Below, in pieces: positions 17,068-25,794 of a DNA stretch of 64,000 nucleotides. The stretch comes from CAWJEL01 sp964647255. GTDB taxonomy: Bacteria; Chloroflexota; Anaerolineae; CG2-30-64-16. Where the stretch lies: NCBI GenBank assembly GCA_964647255.1, contig CAZYGI010000011.1, positions 11,759 to 75,758 of the forward strand. The letters are read 5' to 3'. Both the position numbers and the translations under genes were made by a program. Position 1 is the stretch's first letter; the number at the start of each line of letters is the position of its first letter. Under the pieces are notes generated by a model that searched no databases, was not told the origin of the DNA, and was given only the letters and a program-made list of their open reading frames with translations.

Positions 17068-18102
17068 TCAGCTTCTAGTTTCTGGCGCCCCAACCCCCAC
17101 CGCCGCGGCCATCAGCGCGTTGAGCTCCAACGGAATGCCTTTGCGCACATCGCGCACGAGCAACAACCCGCCGTGCTCGCACTGATCCACACAGACGCCG
17201 CAGCCCATACACGCGTCTTCATCCACGACTGAGTGACCGTCCACTATCGAGAGCGCAGCGAACTGGCAGTGCTCGGCGCACGCGCCGCAGCCGATGCACA
17301 AGTCAGGATCCGACCGGCTGACGTAACCCGACGCGGCCAGCATCGGCGTGCCGTTGCGCTGAGCCTGCATCGCGCCGCAGCAGCAGGAGCAGCAGTTGCA
17401 GATCGCATAGAAGCGGCCCAGCAGCGCGTCCTTGAAGAATGCGTGATGGACATGGCCGCGTTGGTGTTCGGCGGTCAGGATCGCCACTGCCTCGTCGGCG
17501 CTGATCCAGCGCGACCGAGCGGGCTGGTGCTCGCGGATGAAGCCGGCGAACGGTTCACCGACGATCAGGCAAACGTCCAGGGGCAGGCACGGCTGGGCGC
17601 GCGACACGCGGCATGGACAATCCAGCACGGCGATATGATCGGGGTGCTGCAGCACGATGTCGCGGGCGAGCGCGTAGGGGATGATGTGTTCGAGATCGCC
17701 CAGATCTATATCCTGCTGCACCGTGACAAGCTGTTTGGCAGCCTCCAGCGTTACGACTTTGCCGTGATAGGTGTCAGCGAAACCGACGGCCTGGCGCGGC
17801 GTGACCGTGCCCCCGTCCTTTGCCTGGCGAGGAGCGGGAATCTTGTTAGCCTCTTCCTGCGGCGGAAGCGGCGGCGGCGGAGCAGGTTTTGCCCGTCCCT
17901 CAATGCGCCGCCCGATCCAGGCGACCACCGGCGCGGCGCGCTTAGCGATCGGGTGCTCACCTGTGCCGATGCCGATGTAGAGATACGGCCAGCGTGTGTA
18001 GACGTAACCGTGCAGCCAGTCGAAGAGCGAGTAACCGGGCGTGCGTCGGGCCTCGCGGATGAAAGCTCGGGTCGAGGGCCGAGGCCGGATGAAGCGCCTC
18101 AT
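17068..18102 (-). CDS. Multi-Cys 4Fe-4S ferredoxin-like protein
   Basis: 344 residues. The C-terminus holds two classical 4Fe-4S sites (C269/C272/C275/C279 and C298/C301/C304/C308). The middle is unusually Cys-rich: DCPCR (162-164), C172, C178 and CNCCSCCC (235-242), which probably bind another cluster or metal. The N-terminus is basic (MRRFIRPRPSTR) with one weak hydrophobic stretch, then a Pro-rich linker (70-92). Similar proteins occur in anaerobes and transfer electrons to unidentified partners. It is the first gene of an operon with the DUF89 phosphatase. Confidence 0.8.
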   Translation of the reverse strand: MRRFIRPRPSTRAFIREARRTPGYSLFDWLHGYVYTRWPYLYIGIGTGEHPIAKRAAPVVAWIGRRIEGRAKPAPPPPLPPQEEANKIPAPRQAKDGGTVTPRQAVGFADTYHGKVVTLEAAKQLVTVQQDIDLGDLEHIIPYALARDIVLQHPDHIAVLDCPCRVSRAQPCLPLDVCLIVGEPFAGFIREHQPARSRWISADEAVAILTAEHQRGHVHHAFFKDALLGRFYAICNCCSCCCGAMQAQRNGTPMLAASGYVSRSDPDLCIGCGACAEHCQFAALSIVDGHSVVDEDACMGCGVCVDQCEHGGLLLVRDVRKGIPLELNALMAAAVGVGAPETRS

Positions 18103-18152
18103 GCGCGGATTTCCTTTCGGGTGGAGATGGCGGTGCTGGCGTTGTGCGCCGC

Positions 18153-18181
18153 ATTGTAGCCGGGGATTCGCCGGAGAGCAA
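18153..18181 (-). promoter_or_regulatory. Promoter of the ferredoxin-DUF89 operon
   Basis: Minus strand TTGCTC (18181-18176) and TACAAT (18158-18153), 17-bp spacer, about 45 nt before the ATG at 18102. Confidence 0.6.
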
Positions 18182-18194
18182 ACACAAAACAGCC

Positions 18195-18223
18195 TTGTTG
18201 GCTGTCGTGATTGAGCCTATAAT
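18195..18223 (+). promoter_or_regulatory. Promoter of the FGGY kinase gene
   Basis: TTGTTG (18195-18200) and TATAAT (18218-18223) with a 17-bp spacer; the leader is about 47 nt. It is divergent from the ferredoxin promoter. No LacI-type palindrome is visible here, unlike at lacI. Confidence 0.7.
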
Positions 18224-18276
18224 AGGCAAGCTGGCGTGAGCGGCAAATCCATATCAAAACTGTAGGGGAGAACAAA

Positions 18277-19743
18277 ATGCCCACATATACTTTGGGGATA
18301 GATTTGGGCACCTCGGGGGTCAAGGTTGCCGTGTTGGATCTCAGCAATTTTAAATTGATCGCTCTGGCCATGCAGAGCTATGACAATTCGCCCTTGCAGC
18401 CTTCGATGATGCTTTGGGATGCGACCGCAGCCACCGTCCGTCATGCCGTTGCTGGGGTTGACCCGCGGGCGATTCAGGCGATTGGCTTCTCCGGCCAGAT
18501 GCACGGAACCGTCCTCTTCGACGAAGAGGATGCGGTCATTGATCCCATCATCAATTGGCAGGATAAGCGCGGCGACGTTCCGCTGGAGAAATACGGCCAT
18601 AGATCCACCGTCGAAGCCATGATGGAGCTCCTGGCGGGATCGGAGTTCGACGACCTGGGGATTGACGTCCTTGCCAGTGGCTACATGGGCGCGACGTTGT
18701 TTTACATCCAGGAAAACGATCCGGCGCTGTTTAGACGGATTCGCCACGCGGTGCTGCCGGGGGATTTCATCCGAGAAAAACTGCTCGGTAGGTGGGACTA
18801 TGCCACCGATCCAACCAATGCCTTCAGCACCGGGCTGTTCAATACCCGGCTCAACCGGTGGCACGAGGGTGTTATTAAGCGGCTCAGGTTGCCCGGCGAG
18901 ATTCTGCCGGCCGTCCATGACACCTCAGACACCGCTGGCGTGCTGCCTGAGGATCGGGCGCGCTTATTGGGCCTGGCGCCGGGCACGCCCGTGGTCTACG
19001 GTGGCGGCGACAATCAGATATCGCTGCTGGGCAACGGCCTGATCTCCGCTGACTCACCCGCCTTGATCAACATCGGCACCGGGTCTCAGATATCGCAGGT
19101 TGTTTCACAGTACGCCAGGATCCCTGGCCTTGAGACGCGCAGCTATTTCAACGGTTCCTACCTCTTCGTCGGCGCCAGCATGGGCGGAGGGCGAAACTAT
19201 GCCCGCCTCCGCGACGAGCTCCGCCGCCGTGTGGGCGCCGACTTTGGCTATCGGCAGATGGACGAGGCCGCCTCTCAGGTCCCCATCGGAGCTGATGGGC
19301 TGGAATTCCGGGTCAGTTCCCGGCGTGATGTTCATCGCCGAGAGGGATTCGCTGGGCGCACGGAGATGAACAGTGTGGGCCATCAGACCAGGGCGGTGAT
19401 GGAAGGGATTTTGCTGGATTTGTATGCGCATCGGCCTCAGCCGGACGCGGGCGGTCCTGGCTTCATGGTGGGCGCCGGCAAAGGGCTGCAGAACAGCCGG
19501 GTGTGGGCGCAGATGGCTGCAGACTTGTTCGGCTGTCCGATCAAGACCACCAATTTCGAGAACGCTGTTTGGGGCGCCGCCTTGATCGCCGCAGTGGGCG
19601 TCGGCGCAATCGCCGACGTGCGCACCGCGCTTACGACGATCGAGTACGATCAGGAATTCTTCCCGGACGCGGCGCATGCGGCGCAATACCGCAGCTTGAT
19701 CGCAGAACGGTTGGCCACGCACCCTGAGCAAGTGCGACCTTAA
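18277..19743 (+). CDS. FGGY-family sugar kinase (xylulokinase-like)
   Basis: 488 residues, typical for FGGY kinases. The N-terminal ATPase-fold strand GIDLGTSGVKVAVLD, substrate-binding GFSGQMHGTVLFDE, and phosphate loops GGGDNQISLLGNG and INIGTGSQIS are all present. These enzymes phosphorylate pentuloses, polyols or related ketoses. The GQMHG motif favours xylulokinase-like or sedoheptulokinase-like members, but the substrate cannot be fixed. It stands immediately upstream of lacI and the sugar importer, so it probably phosphorylates the imported sugar. GGGGAGAAC precedes the ATG. Confidence 0.88.
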   Translation: MPTYTLGIDLGTSGVKVAVLDLSNFKLIALAMQSYDNSPLQPSMMLWDATAATVRHAVAGVDPRAIQAIGFSGQMHGTVLFDEEDAVIDPIINWQDKRGDVPLEKYGHRSTVEAMMELLAGSEFDDLGIDVLASGYMGATLFYIQENDPALFRRIRHAVLPGDFIREKLLGRWDYATDPTNAFSTGLFNTRLNRWHEGVIKRLRLPGEILPAVHDTSDTAGVLPEDRARLLGLAPGTPVVYGGGDNQISLLGNGLISADSPALINIGTGSQISQVVSQYARIPGLETRSYFNGSYLFVGASMGGGRNYARLRDELRRRVGADFGYRQMDEAASQVPIGADGLEFRVSSRRDVHRREGFAGRTEMNSVGHQTRAVMEGILLDLYAHRPQPDAGGPGFMVGAGKGLQNSRVWAQMAADLFGCPIKTTNFENAVWGAALIAAVGVGAIADVRTALTTIEYDQEFFPDAAHAAQYRSLIAERLATHPEQVRP

Positions 19744-19759
19744 AGATTTGAGCTTATGC

Positions 19760-19788
19760 TTGACAAGCTACACGCGATGTGATATAAA
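19760..19788 (+). promoter_or_regulatory. Promoter of lacI
   Basis: TTGACA (19760-19765) and TATAAA (19783-19788), 17-bp spacer. The -10 box runs into the 20-bp palindrome at 19786, so bound repressor would block it. Leader about 90 nt. Confidence 0.82.
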
Positions 19789-19820
19789 CGCTTACGTAAG
19801 CGTTTACGCAAACGTTTACG
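19786..19820. promoter_or_regulatory. LacI-type operator pair
   Basis: AAACGCTTACGTAAGCGTTT (19786-19805) is a perfect 20-bp palindrome with the central CG typical of LacI-family operators. A second overlapping half-related site GCAAACGTTTAC (centred at 19813/19814, core AAACGTTT 19810-19817) follows. Position over the -10 region implies autorepression by the adjacent regulator. Confidence 0.82.
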
Positions 19821-19883
19821 ACTTCTCTCTTACGTCCAGCAAGCAATTCGGTAGTCGCAGCACCCTCGAAGGCGGAGAGCGCG

Positions 19884-20969
19884 ATGGCAAAAGTCACCAG
19901 TAAGGATGTCGCCAGGCACGCCGAAGTCTCCATAGCGACGGTGTCTCATGTCATCAATGGGACCCGCCATGTCAACGACGCGACCAAAGCCAGAGTGCTG
20001 GATGCCATTGCGGCCTTAGGTTATCACCCCAACGCGATTGCTCGTGGCCTGGTCACCCGTTCGACCAGGAACATCGGACTGGTCATCGCCGAAATCACGA
20101 ACCCGTTTTTCACGGCTGCCGTTCTTGGCATCGAAGATGAGACCCTCAGCCATCGGTATAACATCGTCTTGTGGCATACGGACGAAGACCCGTCGCGCGA
20201 AGAGGATGTTTTGCAGTTGCTCGCCTCGCAGCAAATTGACGGTTTGATCATCGCCCCTACGGGCGTTCGGTGTGTGTCGCTGCTAGCGTTGGCCGACTCC
20301 GGCGTTCCTGTCGTCCAGCTCGACCGCAGCAGCGCGGGGTTGGCAGCGCCATTGGTCGGTGTGAACAACGAAGAGGGCGCCTACCTGGCCATCCGCCATC
20401 TTATCGGCTTGGGCCATCGGCGGATTGCCTGCGTGATTGACCTTGACGCCATCAGCACGCAGCGAGAACGGCGTCAGGGCTGGGAGCGGGCCTTGCGGGA
20501 AGCCGGCCTCCCGGTTGATGACAGCCTGGTCGTGCGGGCGGATCCACGGTTCTACGGTGTTTTGCCCGGCGAGTCCGGCTCCTTTTCTTCGATCGGGCCC
20601 TTCACTCAACATCAAAGGCTGCCCAGCGCATACGAAGCCCTGCAAAACCTGCTACGACCGGCCCAGCGACCCTCGGCGGTCTTTGTGGCGAACAACCAAC
20701 TGACCTTGGGGACACTGTATGCCTTGAGAAGCTGCGGCCTCCGCTGCCCGGACGATATTTCACTTGTCAGTTTCGATGATCACGACTGGGCGCCGCTGTT
20801 CAACCCGCCTCTCACCGTCGTGCGTCAGCCGCAATACGAACTTGGTCGGACCGCCGCACGCCTGTTGATACAGATGATCAACGGCAAGCCTGCGGTAGCC
20901 CCTCCGCCGCTGCAAGTGGAACTGGTGATCAGGGGGTCGTGCGCCGCACCGCCCGTTCGCGACTCTTGA
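19884..20969 (+). CDS. LacI-family transcriptional regulator
   Basis: 361 residues. The helix-turn-helix (VTSKDVARHAEVSIATVSHVINGTRHVN, split by the turn at about residue 15) and hinge helix (ARGLVTRST) are canonical. The ligand domain is a ribose-binding-protein fold (NIGLVIAEITNPFF...). An atypical Ser/Pro-rich insertion (about 228-250, GVLPGESGSFSSIGPFTQHQ) lengthens it by some 20 residues over the usual 335-340. It lies between the kinase and importer genes and probably responds to that sugar or its phosphate. Confidence 0.93.
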   Translation: MAKVTSKDVARHAEVSIATVSHVINGTRHVNDATKARVLDAIAALGYHPNAIARGLVTRSTRNIGLVIAEITNPFFTAAVLGIEDETLSHRYNIVLWHTDEDPSREEDVLQLLASQQIDGLIIAPTGVRCVSLLALADSGVPVVQLDRSSAGLAAPLVGVNNEEGAYLAIRHLIGLGHRRIACVIDLDAISTQRERRQGWERALREAGLPVDDSLVVRADPRFYGVLPGESGSFSSIGPFTQHQRLPSAYEALQNLLRPAQRPSAVFVANNQLTLGTLYALRSCGLRCPDDISLVSFDDHDWAPLFNPPLTVVRQPQYELGRTAARLLIQMINGKPAVAPPPLQVELVIRGSCAAPPVRDS

Positions 20970-21111
20970 TGTCCGCCAGGGCGGAAGGGGTCTCGGACAG
21001 CTTAGTGCACGGGGGTCTGAAGGAGGTGATCACCGCCATACCCAAGTAACACGTGGTTTACTCAACGGTTTTTGCGTCTCCTAATCACATATTCTGGAGG
21101 AAAGGAATCCC

Positions 21112-23142
21112 ATGTCGTACAAGCATATCATCCCGTTGCTCGTTCTCGTTCTGTTGCTGGCTTCTTGTGGTGGTGCGGCAACCCCGGCGGCTGCCCCAAA
21201 GGCCACTGAAGCTCCTGCTGCGGCTGCGCCGGCCGCTTCGGGCCAGATCATTGTGGGTCTGATCACGAAGACTGAGAGCAACCCCTTCTTCGTGAAGATG
21301 AAGGAAGGTGCGCAGGCGAAGGCAGATGAATTGGGCGTCAAGTTGATGACGGGCGCCGGTGCGAAGGATGGCGACAACGAGGGCCAGGTCACGGCACTCG
21401 AGAACATGATCAATGCAGGCGCCAAGGGCATTCTGATCACGCCGAGCGACACCAAGGCCATCGTGCCGAGCATCGAGAAGGCGCGCGCCAAGGGTGTGGT
21501 GGTGATTGCGCTGGACACGGCGACCGAGCCGCAGTCGGCAGTAGATGCGCTTTTTGCGACGAACAATTTCAACGCGGGTTTGTTGATTGGCCAGTGGGCG
21601 AAGGCCGCGTTTGCGGGCAAGACGCCGGTGATCGCCACGCTTGACTTGCAGCCTGGCATCACGGTTGGGTCCCAGCGCCACAATGGTTTTCTGCAGGGCA
21701 TGGGTCTGGGCACAGCGGATCCGAACTCCTCGGATCTGATCACGGCGAAGGAAGTGGTGTGCAGCCAGGACACGCACGGTGATCAGGCCGAGGGGCAGAC
21801 GGCGATGGAGAACTGCCTGAGCAAGAATCCGGACATCAACCTGGTGTACACGATCAACGAACCGGCTGCGGCTGGTGCGTACCAGGCGATCAAGGCTGCC
21901 GGCAAGGACAAGGACATCACGATCGTGTCAGTTGATGGTGGCTGCAATCCGGGCGTCACGGGCATCAAGGACGGCAAGTTCGCCGCCACCTCCCAGCAGT
22001 ACCCGTTGAAGATGGCCTCGATGGGTGTGGAAGCGTTGGTCAAGTACGCCAAGACGGGCGAGAAGCCGACCGGCTACACGGACACGGGCGTGACCCTGAT
22101 CACCGACAAGCCCCAGGCGGGCGTTGACAGCAAGGACTCGGCCTTCGGCGAGGCGAACTGCTGGGGCGAGAAGCAGCCTGCTGCGGCTGCGCCGGCCGCT
22201 TCGGGCCAGATCATTGTGGGTCTGATCACGAAGACTGAGAGCAACCCCTTCTTCGTGAAGATGAAGGAAGGTGCGCAGGCGAAGGCAGATGAATTGGGCG
22301 TCAAGTTGATGACGGGCGCCGGTGCGAAGGATGGCGACAACGAGGGCCAGGTCACGGCACTCGAGAACATGATCAATGCAGGCGCCAAGGGCATTCTGAT
22401 CACGCCGAGCGACACCAAGGCCATCGTGCCGAGCATCGAGAAGGCGCGCGCCAAGGGTGTGGTGGTGATTGCGCTGGACACGGCGACCGAGCCGCAGTCG
22501 GCAGTAGATGCGCTTTTTGCGACGAACAATTTCAACGCGGGTTTGTTGATTGGCCAGTGGGCGAAGGCCGCGTTTGCGGGCAAGACGCCGGTGATCGCCA
22601 CGCTTGACTTGCAGCCTGGCATCACGGTTGGGTCCCAGCGCCACAATGGTTTTCTGCAGGGCATGGGTCTGGGCACAGCGGATCCGAACTCCTCGGATCT
22701 GATCACGGCGAAGGAAGTGGTGTGCAGCCAGGACACGCACGGTGATCAGGCCGAGGGGCAGACGGCGATGGAGAACTGCCTGAGCAAGAATCCGGACATC
22801 AACCTGGTGTACACGATCAACGAACCGGCTGCGGCTGGTGCGTACCAGGCGATCAAGGCTGCCGGCAAGGACAAGGACATCACGATCGTGTCAGTTGATG
22901 GTGGCTGCAATCCGGGCGTCACGGGCATCAAGGACGGCAAGTTCGCCGCCACCTCCCAGCAGTACCCGTTGAAGATGGCCTCGATGGGTGTGGAAGCGTT
23001 GGTCAAGTACGCCAAGACGGGCGAGAAGCCGACCGGCTACACGGACACGGGCGTGACCCTGATCACCGACAAGCCCCAGGCGGGCGTTGACAGCAAGGAC
23101 TCGGCCTTCGGCGAGGCGAACTGCTGGGGCGAGAAGCAGTAG
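21112..23142 (+). CDS. Sugar ABC transporter lipoprotein with two identical binding domains
   Basis: 676 residues. Signal peptide and lipobox (LLAS-C, C19), then an Ala/Pro linker, then two periplasmic-binding-protein domains (residues 35-355 and 356-676) identical at every residue and base. Each contains GLITKTESNPFFVKMKEG, ILITPSDTKAIVPSIEKA, TINEPAAAGAYQAIKAAG and IVSVDGGCNPGV, closest to FrcB-type fructose/ribose binders. Normal members have one domain of about 320-340 residues. The second domain has no signal of its own; the linker PAAAAPAASG belongs to the repeat unit. GGAGGAAAGG precedes the ATG. Captures the sugar outside the membrane for the permease downstream. Either a real recent duplication or an assembly error. 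Confidence 0.9.
   Translation: MSYKHIIPLLVLVLLLASCGGAATPAAAPKATEAPAAAAPAASGQIIVGLITKTESNPFFVKMKEGAQAKADELGVKLMTGAGAKDGDNEGQVTALENMINAGAKGILITPSDTKAIVPSIEKARAKGVVVIALDTATEPQSAVDALFATNNFNAGLLIGQWAKAAFAGKTPVIATLDLQPGITVGSQRHNGFLQGMGLGTADPNSSDLITAKEVVCSQDTHGDQAEGQTAMENCLSKNPDINLVYTINEPAAAGAYQAIKAAGKDKDITIVSVDGGCNPGVTGIKDGKFAATSQQYPLKMASMGVEALVKYAKTGEKPTGYTDTGVTLITDKPQAGVDSKDSAFGEANCWGEKQPAAAAPAASGQIIVGLITKTESNPFFVKMKEGAQAKADELGVKLMTGAGAKDGDNEGQVTALENMINAGAKGILITPSDTKAIVPSIEKARAKGVVVIALDTATEPQSAVDALFATNNFNAGLLIGQWAKAAFAGKTPVIATLDLQPGITVGSQRHNGFLQGMGLGTADPNSSDLITAKEVVCSQDTHGDQAEGQTAMENCLSKNPDINLVYTINEPAAAGAYQAIKAAGKDKDITIVSVDGGCNPGVTGIKDGKFAATSQQYPLKMASMGVEALVKYAKTGEKPTGYTDTGVTLITDKPQAGVDSKDSAFGEANCWGEKQ
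21214..23139 (+). repeat. Exact 963-bp tandem duplication (2 copies)
   Basis: Copy 1 is 21214-22176 and copy 2 is 22177-23139. I compared them by eye line by line and found no base difference. The unit is 321 codons. It starts inside the Ala-rich linker and ends at the last sense codon, so the stop codon is absent from the internal junction and the frame is kept. No long flanking direct repeat is visible at the endpoints. Confidence 0.95.
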
Positions 23143-23155
23143 CCTGAGCTAGTGT

Positions 23156-23214
23156 AGCGGCGGCTAGGCGCCCGCCCGGCGGGCGCCAGGCAAGTGCCTA
23201 GCCGCCGCTCTTTT
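23156..23214 (+). terminator. Long hairpin between binding-protein and permease genes
   Basis: AGCGGCGGCTAGGC (23156-23169) pairs with GCCTAGCCGCCGCT (23196-23209), followed by CTTTTG. An alternative inner stem GGCGCCCGC/GCGGGCGCC (23167-23175/23179-23187) is possible. Such intra-operon hairpins commonly keep binding-protein mRNA in excess over the permease and ATPase mRNA. Confidence 0.82.
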
Positions 23215-23258
23215 GAGGCTCTCAAGAGAGATGTACTCACAAGAGAGGAAGGATCACG

Positions 23259-24245
23259 ATGAGTGCAGTCGTCAGCAAAGCCACCAAGCGGCGGTCGGGA
23301 TTCCTGAGCGCGATACAGAGCTCACCTATCATGGGGCCTCTAGCAGCGCTCATACTGGCCTCCATCTTCTTTGCAACCCAGTCTGATAAGTTCCTGACAG
23401 GTCCAAACTTCTCTCTGATCATGCAGCAGGTGATGGTCGTCGGCACCCTCGCCATCGGGCAGACCCTAGTGATCCTGACCGGTGGCATTGACCTCTCCAA
23501 CGGCATGATCATGGCGCTGTCTTCGATCCTCACGACCGGCCTCGCGGTCCGCGCCGGCGTCAACCCGATCCTATCGGTGCTTATCGGTATGGCCGTTTGT
23601 GTCGCATTCGGCCTGCTCAACGGCGGCCTTGTTACTGGCATTGGGCTGCCGGCCTTCATCGTGACCCTGGGCACCTACAACATTGCGTTTGCCCTGGTCC
23701 GTATTTACACGACATCAACGGTCACGAACCTGCCCGATATCCTGCTATTCTTTGGGCGGACCTTCTCCATCGCGGGCACTGAATTTACTTACGGCTCGGT
23801 GGTGATGATCATCATGTTTATCCTCGCGTGGTACATCCTGCGGACCACGCCTGCGGGTCGGGCCGTCTATGCCGTCGGTGATAACCCCGAAGCTGCTCGC
23901 CTGGCCGGTATCAACACCAACAAGGTGCTGGTGGGCGTCTACACGGTCGCGGCCATCACCTACGGCATCGCCGGCCTGCTCCTGATGTCCCGCACGGGCG
24001 TGGGCGATCCGAACGCCGGCGCGGATGCCAACCTGAACAGCATCACGGCTGTCGTGATCGGCGGCGTCAGTCTGTTAGGCGGCCGCGGCCACATCATGGG
24101 GACTCTGATCGGCGCCCTGATTGTGGGCGTTTTCCGCAATGGTCTCCAATTGATGGGCGTGCCCTCGATCTACCAGGTGCTCGTCACCGGCGTCCTGGTC
24201 ATCGCTGCTGTGTCCGTTGATTACCTCTCCCACCGCGGTAAGTAG
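23259..24245 (+). CDS. Sugar ABC transporter permease (FrcC/RbsC type)
   Basis: 328 residues with 8-10 hydrophobic segments. The family signature for ribose/fructose permeases is visible: QTLVILTGGIDLSNGMIMAL, RAGVNPILSVLIGMAV, and the cytoplasmic EAA-like loop GDNPEAARLAGINTNKV, ending with GGVSLLGGRGHIMGTLIGALIVG split over two helices. A homodimer forms the membrane channel. GAGGAAGGATC precedes ATG 23259. It lies 18 bp upstream of the ATPase gene. Confidence 0.93.
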   Translation: MSAVVSKATKRRSGFLSAIQSSPIMGPLAALILASIFFATQSDKFLTGPNFSLIMQQVMVVGTLAIGQTLVILTGGIDLSNGMIMALSSILTTGLAVRAGVNPILSVLIGMAVCVAFGLLNGGLVTGIGLPAFIVTLGTYNIAFALVRIYTTSTVTNLPDILLFFGRTFSIAGTEFTYGSVVMIIMFILAWYILRTTPAGRAVYAVGDNPEAARLAGINTNKVLVGVYTVAAITYGIAGLLLMSRTGVGDPNAGADANLNSITAVVIGGVSLLGGRGHIMGTLIGALIVGVFRNGLQLMGVPSIYQVLVTGVLVIAAVSVDYLSHRGK

Positions 24246-24262
24246 CCCTACAGGAGGCTGTC

Positions 24263-25765
24263 ATGACTGCATCCCCAGGTAAAGTCCTGCTGGAGATGAA
24301 GGGCATCGGGAAGACCTTTCCCGGCGTCAAGGCGCTGCAAGGCGTCAGCCTCACCGTGCGGGAAGGCCAGGTCCATGCCCTGCTGGGCGAAAACGGCGCC
24401 GGCAAGTCCACCCTAATCAAGATTCTCTCCGGCGCATATACCAAAGACGAGGGTCAGATCTTCTTTGAAGGCCAGCCCGTCGAAATCCGAGGACCGCATG
24501 ACGCACAAGCCCTCGGCATCCAGACAATCTACCAGGAGTTCAACCTGGCCAAGGACCTCACCGTTGCCGAGAACATTTATCTAGGCCATCTGCCCAAGAA
24601 AGGGTTCAACGTTGATTGGAAGATAGTCAAGGAGGGTGCGCGGAAGATCCTCGACATGCTGGGTGTTGATCTCCCGGTCGAGACCCTGGTTGGCACCCTC
24701 TCCGTCGCCGAGCAACAACTCGTTGAGATCGCCAAATCGTTGAATCGTCAAACGCGCATTCTGGTTATGGACGAGCCATCCGCCGTCCTGGGGGAGAAGG
24801 ACCTCGAGAGGCTGTTCGAGGTCGTGCGCTCGCTCCAGGCGCGCGGCATCGGGATCATCTACATCTCGCACCGCTTGAAGGAGATCTTCGAGCTGGCCGA
24901 TGAGGTCACTGTGCTCAAAGACGGGCGCTATGTTGACACCAAGCTGGTCTCTCAGGTGACGATGGATGACCTGGTCAGGCTCATGATCGGCCGCGACCTG
25001 AAGGATGTCTATCCCAAGCGAGACCAGGCGCCGGGCGAGGTCTTGCTGGAAGTTAAGAATGTCTCTCGAGCCAAGCTCGTGCACGATGTGTCCTTCAAGC
25101 TGCGCGCGGGGGAAATTGTGGGCTTCTCCGGCATTACCGGCTCCGGCCGAACTGAGTTGGTGCGCACCATCTTCGGGGCCGATCCGTTTCGTGGTGAGAT
25201 GTCCCTATCCGGCAAGTCTTACAAACCGCACTCCCCTGCCGACGCGATCGGCCACGGGGTGGCTCTCGTGACTGAGGATCGTAAGGCGCAGGGTCTCTTC
25301 CTCAAGTTGAACGTTGCCATCAACACGACGATCTCAGGGCTGAAGCAACTGACGCGGTTTGGGTTCCTCCAACTGCCCAGGGAACTCACTCTGGTGAAGA
25401 AGATGATCCAGGAACTGAGCATCAAGACGCCGGGCCCCAACTTCATCGTGGTCAACATGAGCGGCGGCAACCAGCAGAAAGTCATCCTGGCTCGCTGGCT
25501 CAGCATCGGCACGCGCATCTTCATCATGGACGAGCCGACCCGCGGCATTGACGTGGGCAGCAAGTCCGAGATTTACCAGATCATGGATGAACTCACCAAG
25601 AAGGGCGTGGGCATCATCATGATCTCGTCCGAGTTGCCCGAGGTTTTGGGCATGAGCGATCGTATCATGGTCATGCGTCAGGGTACGATCGTGAAAGAAC
25701 TATCGCGCGCTGAGGCCAGCGAAGAGGCTATCATGAAGTACGCCGTGGGCGGCGAAGCCGCTTGA
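24263..25765 (+). CDS. Sugar ABC transporter ATPase (RbsA/FrcA type, two ABC domains)
   Basis: 500 residues with two fused ABC modules, as in RbsA/MglA. Module 1: Walker A GENGAGKST (42-50), signature LSVAEQQLVEIAKSL with Ser-Val in place of Ser-Gly-Gly, and Walker B ILVMDEPSAVL. Module 2: degenerate Walker A GITGSGRTE, signature NMSGGNQQKVILARWL and FIMDEPTRGIDVG. A degenerate second Walker A is normal for this family. It powers import of the sugar captured by the double-domain lipoprotein. AGGAGG precedes the ATG. Confidence 0.95.
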   Translation: MTASPGKVLLEMKGIGKTFPGVKALQGVSLTVREGQVHALLGENGAGKSTLIKILSGAYTKDEGQIFFEGQPVEIRGPHDAQALGIQTIYQEFNLAKDLTVAENIYLGHLPKKGFNVDWKIVKEGARKILDMLGVDLPVETLVGTLSVAEQQLVEIAKSLNRQTRILVMDEPSAVLGEKDLERLFEVVRSLQARGIGIIYISHRLKEIFELADEVTVLKDGRYVDTKLVSQVTMDDLVRLMIGRDLKDVYPKRDQAPGEVLLEVKNVSRAKLVHDVSFKLRAGEIVGFSGITGSGRTELVRTIFGADPFRGEMSLSGKSYKPHSPADAIGHGVALVTEDRKAQGLFLKLNVAINTTISGLKQLTRFGFLQLPRELTLVKKMIQELSIKTPGPNFIVVNMSGGNQQKVILARWLSIGTRIFIMDEPTRGIDVGSKSEIYQIMDELTKKGVGIIMISSELPEVLGMSDRIMVMRQGTIVKELSRAEASEEAIMKYAVGGEAA

Positions 25766-25794
25766 ACTCGGCTCTTTTCTTGGAGGTGCTAACC

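Noticed and set aside
19884..23142. The binding protein as two separate genes
   Set aside because: There is no stop codon or ribosome site at the copy junction (22177); the frame is continuous.
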